Numbered from the stretch's first letter, positions 7,453 through 15,046 are shown. The stretch: DNA of 15,923 nt from Alphaproteobacteria bacterium (GCA_013288575.1 JABDBO010000020.1:1-15923), one strand, 5' to 3'. Translations and numbers: made by a program. The notes: generated by a model not told the origin, from the letters alone.

Positions 7453-9269
7453 TGGAAGAAGTTATAAATAATCTCAGCTGTTTTTGCCGAAACACCCTCT
7501 ACTTGCTGCAAATCTTTAAGACTTGCTTCTTTGATTGCGGCGACTGACCCGAAATAATGGAGCAGCGCTTTTTTGCGCACGGAGCCGATACCTTCAATGT
7601 CATCCAGGCCTGATTTTATAAAATCTTTGCTGCGTTTAGCGCGATGTGTAGTAATTGCAAAACGGTGCGCCTCATCGCGAATACGCTGCATGAAATAGGC
7701 TAGTTCGCTGCCCTTTTTTAACCTGAATGGTGCGCGGTCTGGCATATGATATTCTTCGTTTCCGGCATTGCGCTCTGGACCTTTGGCAATTGCGATTAAT
7801 GCAACATTTGAAACGCCCATATCATCAAACACTTGTTTAGCTGCTGATAATTGCCCTGCTCCGCCATCGATCAAAACTACATCTGGTAGCACCCAGCCTT
7901 CGGTTTTGGCGCGGGCAAAGCGGCGGCGTAAGACTTCGCGCATCATGGCATAATCATCATCGCCAGAAGCGGTTTTGATGTTGAATTTGCGATAGGATTT
8001 TTTATCCATGCCGTTTTCGTTAATAACAATCATCGCGCCGATGGAATTTGTGCCGGAAATATGGCTATTATCATAAACTTCAATGCGCTCCGGCTGCTCA
8101 CCTAGACCAAATTCATCGCAAAATAATTTCAAGAGTTTCTTCTGCGTTGCATTTTCGGCCATTTTTCTTGCCAAGGCTTCTTGCGCGTTGCGTTCCGCCA
8201 TTTTTACCAGCGCAAGTTTATCTCCACGCTGCGGGTTTTCGATTTCTACTTTGCTGCCGGATTTCATGCTCAACGCTTCTTCAATAACTTCAACATCAGC
8301 AATTGGAAGATTAGTTATAATCGTTTTCGGCACTGGGTTTGACTGGTAGAATTGCATGATAAATTCTTGCGGCAGCTCAGATTCATCAACGCCTTCTAAA
8401 TAAGTTGGAAAATATGAGCTGTTGCCGTAATTGAAACCATTTCTAATAAACGTCACTTCCACACAAACTTTGCCTGCTTCAGTATAAAACACGATTGCAT
8501 CAAGGTTAGTATCAGGCGGCATGTTGAGGCGGCTCTCAGATTGGATTTTGCTAAGTGCATAAATTCTATCGCGCATGACAGCTGCGCGTTCATAATCCAT
8601 ATTTTCTGCCGCCACCTGCATTTGGGCCGAGAGTTCCTGCTGCACATCGCTGGTTTTACCGGACAAAAAGCGCGCCGCCTGCTCTTCAATTTTTCTATAA
8701 TCTTCATCAGAAATTTTATGCACGCAAGGTGCTGAACAGCGCTTGATCTGATATTCCAAACATGGCCGTGTGCGTGATTCTAAAGTTGCATCAGTACAGG
8801 TGCGAAGCGGAAAAGCTTTTTGCAGCTGAGTTAATGTCTGCATCACAAGACCCGCTGAGAGAAATGGCCCGAAATATTTCCCGGTTTTGGCATGTTTGCC
8901 GCGGAATTTCGTCATCATGTTATATTTCTTATCTTCGGTGAGAAGAATGTACGGGAATGATTTTCCGTCTTTGAGCAAAATATTATATTTGGGCTGCAGC
9001 TCTTTAACCAATTGCGATTCTAATAAGAGAGCTTCCGCCTCATTTTTGGTGACACTGAACTCCATCGTTCGGGTGAGCGAAATCATCATCTGCAAACGAT
9101 ACGGCAAACTTTCAGGCCGCGTGTAACTCACTACGCGTTTGGGTAGGTTTTTGGCTTTGCCGATATATAGCGGCTCGCCACTTTCATCCAGCATACGATA
9201 AACACCTGATCTATCAGGCATTTTTTTGATATGCTCGCGGATTACTTCTATGCCGGTTTTTAAGGACAT
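7449..9269 (-). CDS. uvrC: Excinuclease ABC subunit C (UvrC)
   Basis: Nuclease of nucleotide excision repair that cuts on both sides of a UvrA/UvrB-marked lesion. The 606 residues show, in order: a GIY-YIG domain (GVY at 22-24, YIGKAKNL at 35-42) for the 3' incision; cysteines C158, C170, C178 and C182, spaced 12-8-4 exactly like the iron-sulfur ligands reported in E. coli UvrC; a UVR motif at about 208-243 (ENMDYERAAVMRDRI) that binds UvrB; an RNase H-like nuclease domain with YDNSHISG, LIDGGAGQL and ITTHR for the 5' incision; and a C-terminal helix-hairpin-helix pair (LDDIEGIGSVRKKALL, LQQVEGVSAKTAEII). Length and all catalytic motifs are intact. The start has no Shine-Dalgarno; TATAAA lies about 24 nt upstream. 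The stop overlaps the prepilin gene stop by 4 bp. Confidence 0.97.
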   Translation of the reverse strand: MSLKTGIEVIREHIKKMPDRSGVYRMLDESGEPLYIGKAKNLPKRVVSYTRPESLPYRLQMMISLTRTMEFSVTKNEAEALLLESQLVKELQPKYNILLKDGKSFPYILLTEDKKYNMMTKFRGKHAKTGKYFGPFLSAGLVMQTLTQLQKAFPLRTCTDATLESRTRPCLEYQIKRCSAPCVHKISDEDYRKIEEQAARFLSGKTSDVQQELSAQMQVAAENMDYERAAVMRDRIYALSKIQSESRLNMPPDTNLDAIVFYTEAGKVCVEVTFIRNGFNYGNSSYFPTYLEGVDESELPQEFIMQFYQSNPVPKTIITNLPIADVEVIEEALSMKSGSKVEIENPQRGDKLALVKMAERNAQEALARKMAENATQKKLLKLFCDEFGLGEQPERIEVYDNSHISGTNSIGAMIVINENGMDKKSYRKFNIKTASGDDDYAMMREVLRRRFARAKTEGWVLPDVVLIDGGAGQLSAAKQVFDDMGVSNVALIAIAKGPERNAGNEEYHMPDRAPFRLKKGSELAYFMQRIRDEAHRFAITTHRAKRSKDFIKSGLDDIEGIGSVRKKALLHYFGSVAAIKEASLKDLQQVEGVSAKTAEIIYNFFH

Positions 9270-9278
9270 TATATTAGG

Positions 9279-9367
9279 AACATTAGAGTTTATAACATTA
9301 GAACTTGAGAATAATTTAATACTTTAAAACATCTTTTCCAAGGTTCTAAGTTTTAAAATTCTAAGTT
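9279..9367. repeat. Two pairs of 15-nt-period repeats, the pairs inverted to each other
   Basis: AACATTAGA occurs at 9279-9287 and 9294-9302, 15 bp apart. TTCTAAGTT occurs at 9344-9352 and 9359-9367, again 15 bp apart. The inner copies are inverted: AACATTAGAAC at 9294-9304 against GTTCTAAGTT at 9343-9352, whose complement AACTTAGAAC differs by one base. TTAGAAC (9298-9304) and GTTCTAA (9343-9349) pair perfectly. The element lies at the 5' end of uvrC, between uvrC and a divergent unknown gene. It could be an operator with phased sites or a stem in the uvrC leader; decayed repeat DNA is also possible. Confidence 0.5.
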
Positions 9368-9436
9368 CTTTCACTAAACGGCTTCCGATGCTGCTAAGCC
9401 TCGGCAAATATTCAAGTTAATTTATATTAACAATTG

Positions 9437-9465
9437 TTGACTGGCGCGGTTTTTAATGCTAAAAC
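9437..9465 (+). promoter_or_regulatory. Candidate promoter of the 146-residue unknown gene
   Basis: TTGACT at 9437-9442 and TAAAAC at 9460-9465 are separated by 17 bp. A transcript would start near 9472, downstream of the ATG at 9434 and 19 nt before the ATG at 9491, which supports the internal start. The -35 box is good and the -10 box only fair. Confidence 0.42.
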
Positions 9466-9490
9466 GCCGCAAACCAAAAAAATTTGTATT

Positions 9491-9931
9491 ATGAATAGCC
9501 ATCTTCGCCAATTAGAAATACCTACTACAACACGTGATTTGGACTACGAGAGATCAGTTGTCGATAATATCGCTATACATCTCACTGCCTTATTATGCGG
9601 AATTATGTCCCAATGCGCTTTTGATTATTTACAAACCAGATTAACGGTCAGAATGGTAGATGGGTTTGCAGAAGGAAGATTTCATGTGGAATTTGGTTCA
9701 GATCCTCATATTACCGATGGTTTAGGCAAATCAATGCTTAGCATAAGAGTCCTAAGCCGGTTAGATAGAGTTTTAGAAGAAATGGGAGCAGAACACAAAG
9801 TCAAAGATGTCACAAAAATTGGGGATAGGACATTTAAAGCAACCAATCCAATAAGTAGAGAATGGTTAAGACAGATTGCCAGCAAACAGCGTGCTTTAGC
9901 TGAGGAGCGCGGCGATTCACTACAACATTGA
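9491..9931 (+). CDS. Hypothetical protein of 146 residues
   Basis: I do not recognise this protein. The frame is open from 9434, but I start it at 9491 because a candidate promoter overlaps the upstream ATG and the upstream 19 residues look non-coding. The protein starts MNSHLRQLEIPTTTRDL and is soluble in character. A moderately hydrophobic stretch at about 27-45 (NIAIHLTALLCGIMSQCAF) could be a buried helix. Later parts alternate short strands and helices (RLTVRMVDG, GRFHVEFG, MLSIRVLSRLDRVLEEMG), suggesting a compact alpha/beta fold; the C-terminus is charged (KQRALAEERGD). Cysteines C37 and C43 are not in a metal-binding pattern. Codon choice (AGA, GGA, TTA) is more AT-leaning than in the neighbouring uvrC and mutL. 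It is divergent from uvrC and ends 11 bp from the mutL stop. Confidence 0.68.
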   Translation: MNSHLRQLEIPTTTRDLDYERSVVDNIAIHLTALLCGIMSQCAFDYLQTRLTVRMVDGFAEGRFHVEFGSDPHITDGLGKSMLSIRVLSRLDRVLEEMGAEHKVKDVTKIGDRTFKATNPISREWLRQIASKQRALAEERGDSLQH

Positions 9932-9942
9932 TAATCCGCTAA

Positions 9943-11724
9943 TTACTTGCGCCCAAACAGCTTTTCGATATCGGTGAGTTTTAGCTCAACATAAGTCGGT
10001 CGGCCATGGTTGCATTGGCCAGAGTGTGGGGTTGCTTCCATCTGGCGGAGCATCTGGTTCATCTCCTCTATGCTTAAACGTCGCCCAGCGCGGATAGAAT
10101 TGTGGCAAGCAGCCGTTTCCAACACATGTTCGAAAGCTTCCAGTAGGCTGAGGTCAGCGCCATATTCGATTACATCATCGGCAATATCCCGCAGCAAATC
10201 TGATGCTGAATGTTTTGCTAATAATGCAGGGATTTGTGAAACCGCAAGCTGTTTGGCACCAAAGCGCTCAACCTCAAAACCAAACTGGGCAAGGCGCTCT
10301 TTTAAATTTAAAATTATGTTTTGGCGCTTCTCATCAATCGTAATTATTTCCGGGACAAGAAGCGGCTGTTTCTGCAACCGGTTTTGTTCGATTTGTTGTT
10401 TGTAATTTTCATAAACCAACCGCTCATGCGCGGCGTGCTGGTCAACAATCACCACAGAATCTGCCGTTTCGGCAATTATATATGTTCCATGCAATTGCGC
10501 CTTGGCGTGACCCAGCGGATAATCAATTGTTTCGGTTATTTGCGGTCGCTCATCATAAGCTTGCGGAGAAAATGCGGTGGCTTCTTGTTTGAGTGGTAAA
10601 AAATCAGTTTTCGGTGCGGGTGAATAACTGCCGTAATAAGCCGCCTGATAAGCACTGCCAGGGTTTGGCCGTGTAACTTCCTGGCGCTGGTTTTTGCCAA
10701 TTGCATGCATGGCAAAATCAGCAATTGTTGTTGAAGCTTTGTGGCCGGCTGATTCAATTGCAAAACGCAGTGCTGAAATAATTAACCCGCTTACCAGGCG
10801 CGAATCACGAAAACGTACTTCTGATTTTGCTGGGTGGACGTTGACGTCAACTTCCAGATATGGAACTTCAATAAACAGTGCAAGCACTGGGTGACGACCG
10901 CCACCTAAAAAATCAGCATAAGCGGCGCGGATTGCACCTTGCAGCAATTTATCTTTAACTGGGCGGTTGTTGACGAAAACAAATTGGTCTTCAGTTGTGC
11001 GGCGGTTATAGGTTGGAATTCCGGCAAAGCCTGCAACTTTAATGCCTTCTTTTTCGGCATTTACCGGTACTGAGTTTTCTGCAAAATCATCGTTGACAAT
11101 ATCGGTGATGCGGTTGATAGCATCAGTTGCCGTATAATTTAATTTGGCCTTGCCATCTACTTCGACCCGAAACGCCACTTGCGGGTTTGCCATAGCGATT
11201 TTTTTAATGACATCTAGGCATTGGTTCTTTTCAGAATCTTCAGTTTTTAAGAATTTTAGGCGAGCTGGTGTTGCAAAAAACAAATCTTTCACTTCAATTT
11301 TCGTACCGCGCGCATTCATAACTGCTGGCTGGATTTCGCTAGTCTCTCCGCCGATAACTTCAATCTTGCATGGCTCTGCACCTGCTCTGCGGCTAGTTAT
11401 TTTGAGTTTCGCAACTGAGCCAATTGCTGGCAGTGCCTCACCACGAAAACCGAAAAAGCGGATATCAAGCAGGTCTTCATCCTGTAATTTCGAAGTAGCA
11501 TGGCGTTGCACGGCAAGTTTTAGCTCATCATCGCTCATGCCGATCCCATCATCCTGAATGGAGATCAGGTTTTTGCCACCAGCTTCAATTTTGATTTCGA
11601 TATTTTTTGCACCCGCGTCGAGCGAATTTTCCACCAATTCTTTCACTGCCGATGCCGGCCGTTCAAGCACTTCACCCGCGGCGATGCGGTTGATTATGGT
11701 TTGTGGAAGCAGGCGGATTTGCAT
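9943..11724 (-). CDS. mutL: DNA mismatch repair protein MutL, endonuclease type
   Basis: Couples mismatch recognition by MutS to strand incision and excision. The N-terminal GHKL ATPase is complete: KELVENSLDAGA with catalytic E29 and N33, DDGIGM, a GFRGEAL lid, and the transducer signature words FVNNRPVKD and DVNVHPAKSEVRF. After a low-conservation linker (about 335-395, rich in P, A, Y) comes the C-terminal dimerisation domain with DQHAAHERLVYE, an exact DQHA-x2-E-x4-E metal-binding motif (D428 to E439), plus ACHNSIRAG and QCNHGRP. These are the marks of a nicking MutL as found in bacteria without MutH, unlike the E. coli protein. The 593-residue length is normal. The start MQIRLLPQTIINRIAAGEV is standard, though only a weak GGA precedes it. 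Confidence 0.96.
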   Translation of the reverse strand: MQIRLLPQTIINRIAAGEVLERPASAVKELVENSLDAGAKNIEIKIEAGGKNLISIQDDGIGMSDDELKLAVQRHATSKLQDEDLLDIRFFGFRGEALPAIGSVAKLKITSRRAGAEPCKIEVIGGETSEIQPAVMNARGTKIEVKDLFFATPARLKFLKTEDSEKNQCLDVIKKIAMANPQVAFRVEVDGKAKLNYTATDAINRITDIVNDDFAENSVPVNAEKEGIKVAGFAGIPTYNRRTTEDQFVFVNNRPVKDKLLQGAIRAAYADFLGGGRHPVLALFIEVPYLEVDVNVHPAKSEVRFRDSRLVSGLIISALRFAIESAGHKASTTIADFAMHAIGKNQRQEVTRPNPGSAYQAAYYGSYSPAPKTDFLPLKQEATAFSPQAYDERPQITETIDYPLGHAKAQLHGTYIIAETADSVVIVDQHAAHERLVYENYKQQIEQNRLQKQPLLVPEIITIDEKRQNIILNLKERLAQFGFEVERFGAKQLAVSQIPALLAKHSASDLLRDIADDVIEYGADLSLLEAFEHVLETAACHNSIRAGRRLSIEEMNQMLRQMEATPHSGQCNHGRPTYVELKLTDIEKLFGRK

Positions 11725-11751
11725 TCCGTAAGATTAGCTTTCTCGTAATAG

Positions 11752-11779
11752 TTGTGCAAGTAATTTGCATTATTATTAT
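11752..11779 (+). promoter_or_regulatory. Weak promoter and small inverted repeat before the secreted-protein gene
   Basis: TATTAT at 11774-11779 is a fair -10 box, with a poor -35 (TTGTGC, 11752-11757) 16 bp upstream. Between them TGCAA-GTAAT-TTGCA (11755-11769) is an inverted repeat with 5-bp arms that could be an operator half-site pair. It lies in the 97-bp gap between mutL and the divergent gene. Short AT-rich motifs of this kind arise by chance. Confidence 0.25.
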
Positions 11780-11821
11780 ATCTTCAGTAAACCTATCCAA
11801 TTAATAATTAAAATAAAACAA

Positions 11822-12160
11822 ATGAAAAAATTATACTTAGCTACCGCAATTTTGCTTTCAAGCGTTAATGCCAGCCACGCGACGACCCCGTCTGAAGATA
11901 TAGTAGCTCTATGCCAATCTTCCCCTGAGGCTCAGAATATTAACTGCGCATGCAAAGCAGACTTTCTTTCAAAACATCTTAGCGATGACGAATTTGCAGG
12001 CATAGTGAGCTTAACCAAAGCTATACTCAATGCAAAAGATAAAGCAGAAGCTGAAGCGATAATGCGAGAAGCCTATAAAAACCCGGCAACAGTATCGGCT
12101 GATAAGAAAATGGTTCAATTGGATCAGTCATTAACAGATGCCTGCCCAGATAAAAAATAA
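11822..12160 (+). CDS. Small secreted (periplasmic) hypothetical protein with four cysteines
   Basis: A 112-residue protein. I start it at 11822, not at the in-frame ATG 11765, because MKKLYLATAILLSSVNASHA is a classic Sec signal peptide: basic start, hydrophobic core, and an A-x-A-like cleavage site (SHA) near residue 20. The 19 upstream residues would spoil it. The mature part of about 92 residues is acidic and mainly helical, with C31, C42, C44 and C108. The C-x10-C-x-C cluster followed by a LSDDEF-type helix (KHLSDDEFAGIVSLTKAIL) resembles small periplasmic proteins of unknown function; two disulfides are possible. No lipobox is present, since no cysteine sits near the cleavage site. The family is not recognised. 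It is divergent from mutL and ends 9 bp from the rne stop. Confidence 0.75.
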   Translation: MKKLYLATAILLSSVNASHATTPSEDIVALCQSSPEAQNINCACKADFLSKHLSDDEFAGIVSLTKAILNAKDKAEAEAIMREAYKNPATVSADKKMVQLDQSLTDACPDKK

Positions 12161-12169
12161 ATATCTGTT

Positions 12170-14773
12170 CTACTCGATCATTTTCCGCCACCAGCCGCCT
12201 TTGCGGTTGCCGGATGATTCGCTATCGCCACCTTGTGATTGCTGTTCGTGTGCTGGTTCTCTTAGTTCGCGCACTTCTTTTTCGCGGTAGCCTGATGGGC
12301 TTTCTTCGCCTGAATCTACGCGTGGCTGCTGTTGTTGACGGTCACGGTTGAATTCGCGGCGCGGCGGGCGTGGGTTGCTTGGTGCGAATGAGCCATGGGT
12401 GATAACTTCTTCCATAACATCACTTGGCGCGGCCGCTACATCTTCGCGTGGCGGGCGGTCATTGCTGAAACCCTCACCGCGGTTACGATTACGATTGCGG
12501 CCACGGCCTCTGCGGCGGTTACGGTTGCGGTTGTTGCGTGGGCGGAATTCGCCATCCTCCCCAATTTCACGTGGCTCGTTCGAATCATCTCCTACTTGTG
12601 GATTGGTTTCGCCACCCTCGCCTTCGAGAGTTGAGATTTCCATTTCATGTTCTTGGCTTTCGCCTTCATTATCTTGCTCGCGGCCACCACGGTTGCGGTC
12701 ATTACCTCTTCTGTCGCGGCGGTCATTTCTGCCACCACGTCCGCCACGACGGTTATTGCGCCCGTCGCCGCGAGATTGTGGAAGTTTGGCATTGTCGCGG
12801 TCATCAGACGAAATTACGCGAGATTTGCCGCCGTTTTCATCTTCCAATTGGATGCGGAATGATGATGGAGAAATATCGGCAACTTCAACAACCATATCAA
12901 AGCCGTATTGCTCTTCGAGCTCAGAAATACGTTTGCGTTTATTGTTGAGAAAATAAAGTGCCAGTGACGCCGAAGCGCTCACGATAACCTTAACAATTTT
13001 CTGCCCTTCAGATTTTGCCACTGCCAGTTCATTTTCAATTGAGCGAGCGAGTTGCACCATTGCCGAATCAGCCGAACGGATGTGGCCAATACCTTTGCAG
13101 CTTGGGCATTCGATCATGTTGATTTCGGTAATGCTTGGGCGCAAGCGTTGGCGCGACATTTCGAGCAAACCGAATGGTGAAATGCGTCCCACTTGAATTT
13201 TTGCGCGGTCAGATTTTAGCGCGTCTTTCAACGTGCGTTCCACCTGGCGGCGGTGACGGGAATCTAACATATCGATGAAGTCGATGACAATCAGTCCTGC
13301 TAAATCGCGTAAGCGTAACTGACGGGCAATTTCCCATGCAGCATCAATATTGGTGCGGGTTGCAGTATCTTCGACATTGCGCTCACCAGTTGCCCGGCCG
13401 GAGTTTACGTCGATAGAAATCAATGCCTCAGTTGGGTTGATGACGATGTAACCACCAGAGTTTAACGTAACTACTGGGTCATTCATTGTTTGCAGTTGCT
13501 GCTCAATGCCATATTTATTAAAAATCGGCACAGCATCTTCATGCAGCTCAATTTTCTTGCCATGAGTTGGCATAATCAGCTTCATGAATTCGCGCGCGGT
13601 TTCGAAAGCTTTGGTGCCGGAAATTATAACTTCTTTAACATCATTGTTGTAATGGTCGCGAAGCCCGCGTTTTATGACATTGCCCTCTTCATGGACTAAT
13701 GCAGGTGCGCTCGAAGAAAGGGTATCTTCGCGGATTTTATTCCATAGTTTTATGAGATAAGTATAATCCCGCGTAATATCAGCCTTAGTGCGGCCCATGC
13801 CCGCCGTGCGGACGATTAAGCTCATGCCGTCTTTAAGTTCCAAACCTTCGATAGTTTCTTTCAGTTTACGGCGCTCTTTGACATCGCTGATCTTGCGCGA
13901 AACCCCGCCGCCACGGTTAGTATTTGGCATCAACACGCAGTAACGGCCCGGTAGTGAAATATAGGTAGTAACCGAAGCGCCTTTATTGCCGCGCTCTTCC
14001 TTAATAACTTGGATAAGGACGATTTGGTTTTTCTTGACTACTTCCTGAATTTTGTAACGGCGAATGCTTTGGCGTTTTGGGCGTTCCTCGAAAGGTTCGT
14101 CACTGCCGAGATCTTCCACTACTTCTTGATGGTCAGCGCGGACAACTTCTTCGATATTGGCCGGAGTTTCAGTCTCACCTGGCAATGGCAACATTTGCTC
14201 GGTTATTGAAGTCTCTTCACCGCTCGGCTGCTCAATTTCTACTGGTTCTGAAACCGCAACATCTTCGGTAATACCAGTTTCATTTGTTTTATAGTGGTCA
14301 TGATCTGGCTGGTTATCATGCTCGTGATGATGTTCTTGTTCATGATCATGGTCATTTTGCTCATGAGATATTTCATCTTGAGATGATTCGCTGCCTTCAG
14401 CACCATGTGCCTGTTGATTACGTTCCTCACGGCGGCGGGAAGCACGTTCGATTTCTTCCTCAACCTTGCGGTTTTCAGCTTCACGCTGTTCAGCTTGCGC
14501 TCTTAATAAATCATGCTTATCAGCAACCGGAATCTGGTAATAATCCGGGTGGATCTCAGAAAATGGCAAAAAGCCCTGACGGCCTGAACCATATTCGACA
14601 AAGGCTGCCTGGAGTGACGGCTCAACCCTTGTTACTTTCGCGAGATATATATTGCCTTTATTTTGTTTCTTGGAACTTGTTTCGATGTCAAATTCGATTA
14701 GTTGATCATCATCCGCGATCACCATGCGGGTTTCTTCTTCGTGGAGGCCATCCACCAGCATACGTAAAGTCAT
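12170..14773 (-). CDS. rne: Ribonuclease E with an enlarged S1 domain
   Basis: Endoribonuclease that starts mRNA decay and matures rRNA and tRNA, and scaffold of the degradosome. Seen in 867 residues: the N-terminal start MTLRMLVDG; an S1 domain split by an insertion at about 85-240; the catalytic aspartates D455 (SIDVNSG) and D498 (DFIDM), 43 residues apart as in E. coli D303/D346; the zinc-link CPSC at 556-559, 101 residues after D455 as in E. coli. Comparison of numbers gives about 152 extra residues before the catalytic site. The insertion has a charged helical part (about 88-118) and nine histidines within 137-160. The C-terminal half is disordered, with Arg/Asn/Gly-rich RNA-binding tracts at about 665-700 and 742-768, and ends GGWWRKMIE. 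A comparable GWW motif binds PNPase in Caulobacter RNase E. The Shine-Dalgarno AAGGA (14784-14780) sits 6 nt before the ATG. Confidence 0.95.
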   Translation of the reverse strand: MTLRMLVDGLHEEETRMVIADDDQLIEFDIETSSKKQNKGNIYLAKVTRVEPSLQAAFVEYGSGRQGFLPFSEIHPDYYQIPVADKHDLLRAQAEQREAENRKVEEEIERASRRREERNQQAHGAEGSESSQDEISHEQNDHDHEQEHHHEHDNQPDHDHYKTNETGITEDVAVSEPVEIEQPSGEETSITEQMLPLPGETETPANIEEVVRADHQEVVEDLGSDEPFEERPKRQSIRRYKIQEVVKKNQIVLIQVIKEERGNKGASVTTYISLPGRYCVLMPNTNRGGGVSRKISDVKERRKLKETIEGLELKDGMSLIVRTAGMGRTKADITRDYTYLIKLWNKIREDTLSSSAPALVHEEGNVIKRGLRDHYNNDVKEVIISGTKAFETAREFMKLIMPTHGKKIELHEDAVPIFNKYGIEQQLQTMNDPVVTLNSGGYIVINPTEALISIDVNSGRATGERNVEDTATRTNIDAAWEIARQLRLRDLAGLIVIDFIDMLDSRHRRQVERTLKDALKSDRAKIQVGRISPFGLLEMSRQRLRPSITEINMIECPSCKGIGHIRSADSAMVQLARSIENELAVAKSEGQKIVKVIVSASASLALYFLNNKRKRISELEEQYGFDMVVEVADISPSSFRIQLEDENGGKSRVISSDDRDNAKLPQSRGDGRNNRRGGRGGRNDRRDRRGNDRNRGGREQDNEGESQEHEMEISTLEGEGGETNPQVGDDSNEPREIGEDGEFRPRNNRNRNRRRGRGRNRNRNRGEGFSNDRPPREDVAAAPSDVMEEVITHGSFAPSNPRPPRREFNRDRQQQQPRVDSGEESPSGYREKEVRELREPAHEQQSQGGDSESSGNRKGGWWRKMIE

Positions 14774-14866
14774 GTTTAATCCTTAAAGTTGGGAGAGCTG
14801 CAAGCGTGCCCGCTTCAGGGACATTAAAGCATGTATATATGTGTTCAAAACGCTTCATTTGCAGCT
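14774..14866 (-). promoter_or_regulatory. Structured rne leader with long stem
   Basis: Just upstream of the rne Shine-Dalgarno, AGCTGCAAGCGT at 14796-14807 can pair with ACGCTT (14850-14855) plus TGCAGCT (14860-14866), leaving a 4-nt bulge. This is about 12 base pairs closing a loop of some 42 nt. A CCC/GGG mini-stem (14810-14821) and an AT-rich near-palindrome (around 14830-14842) lie inside. Only 11 nt separate the stem from AAGGA. RNase E of E. coli autoregulates through leader stem-loops, so a similar role is a reasonable inference. Confidence 0.5.
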
Positions 14867-14890
14867 ACAAGTTGAAATTTATAAAATTCT

Positions 14891-14904
14891 CCGGTTAATA
14901 CCGG
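14891..14904. repeat. Small hairpin CCGGT-TAAT-ACCGG in the rne/marR gap
   Basis: A GC arm pair of 5 bp with a TAAT loop lies in the 273-bp divergent intergenic region. No T-tract follows on either strand, so it is not an intrinsic terminator. It could be an operator or part of a longer rne leader. Around it (14905-15000) I see only AT-rich DNA suited to promoters. Confidence 0.3.
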
Positions 14905-15000
14905 CATCTATTATTTATTCATTATTGTGAAGCGAATTGCAAGCAGTGTTTTCAAAAATCTTTGATTCTTTAACCGTTTATTAGGCTTTCTCGGGCAAGA

Positions 15001-15006
15001 TATAAT
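15001..15006 (+). promoter_or_regulatory. -10 box TATAAT of the MarR/LdtR-like gene
   Basis: A perfect TATAAT lies 40 bp before the start codon. The best -35 positions (around 14977-14983, TTTATTA) are poor, which would suit an activated or repressed promoter. An AT-rich stretch with TTAATTAA (15011-15018) follows and may hold an autoregulatory site, though it is low in complexity. Confidence 0.4.
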
Positions 15007-15046
15007 TAAATTAATTAAAATTTTATATTTTTAACGGAAATATCCT

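Noticed and set aside
9434..9490. N-terminal extension of the 146-residue gene
   Set aside because: A candidate promoter (9437-9465) overlaps it, so it would lie upstream of the transcript start.
11144..11557. Plus-strand frame of 137 residues
   Set aside because: Shadow of the conserved MutL ATPase domain, with no initiation signal or domain-like sequence.
11765..11821. N-terminal extension of the small secreted protein
   Set aside because: It would bury a textbook signal peptide that starts at 11822.
12465..12545. Tandem-looking CGG/GCG-rich repeats, considered as a repeat array or CRISPR
   Set aside because: Degenerate codons for Arg/Asn/Gly repeats inside rne; no regular spacer-repeat structure.
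12348..12956. Plus-strand frames of 202 and 136 residues, Arg/Ser/Pro- or His-rich
   Set aside because: They are the complement of the Arg/Gly/Asn-rich tail of RNase E; the composition is explained by that low-complexity sequence.
14284..14898. Plus-strand frame of 204 residues with His-rich start
   Set aside because: Antisense to the RNase E insertion and leader; the His/Asp runs mirror the CAT/ATG-type codons of that insertion.
14891..14904. CCGGT/ACCGG hairpin as an intrinsic terminator
   Set aside because: No T-tract follows on either strand, and it lies between divergent genes.
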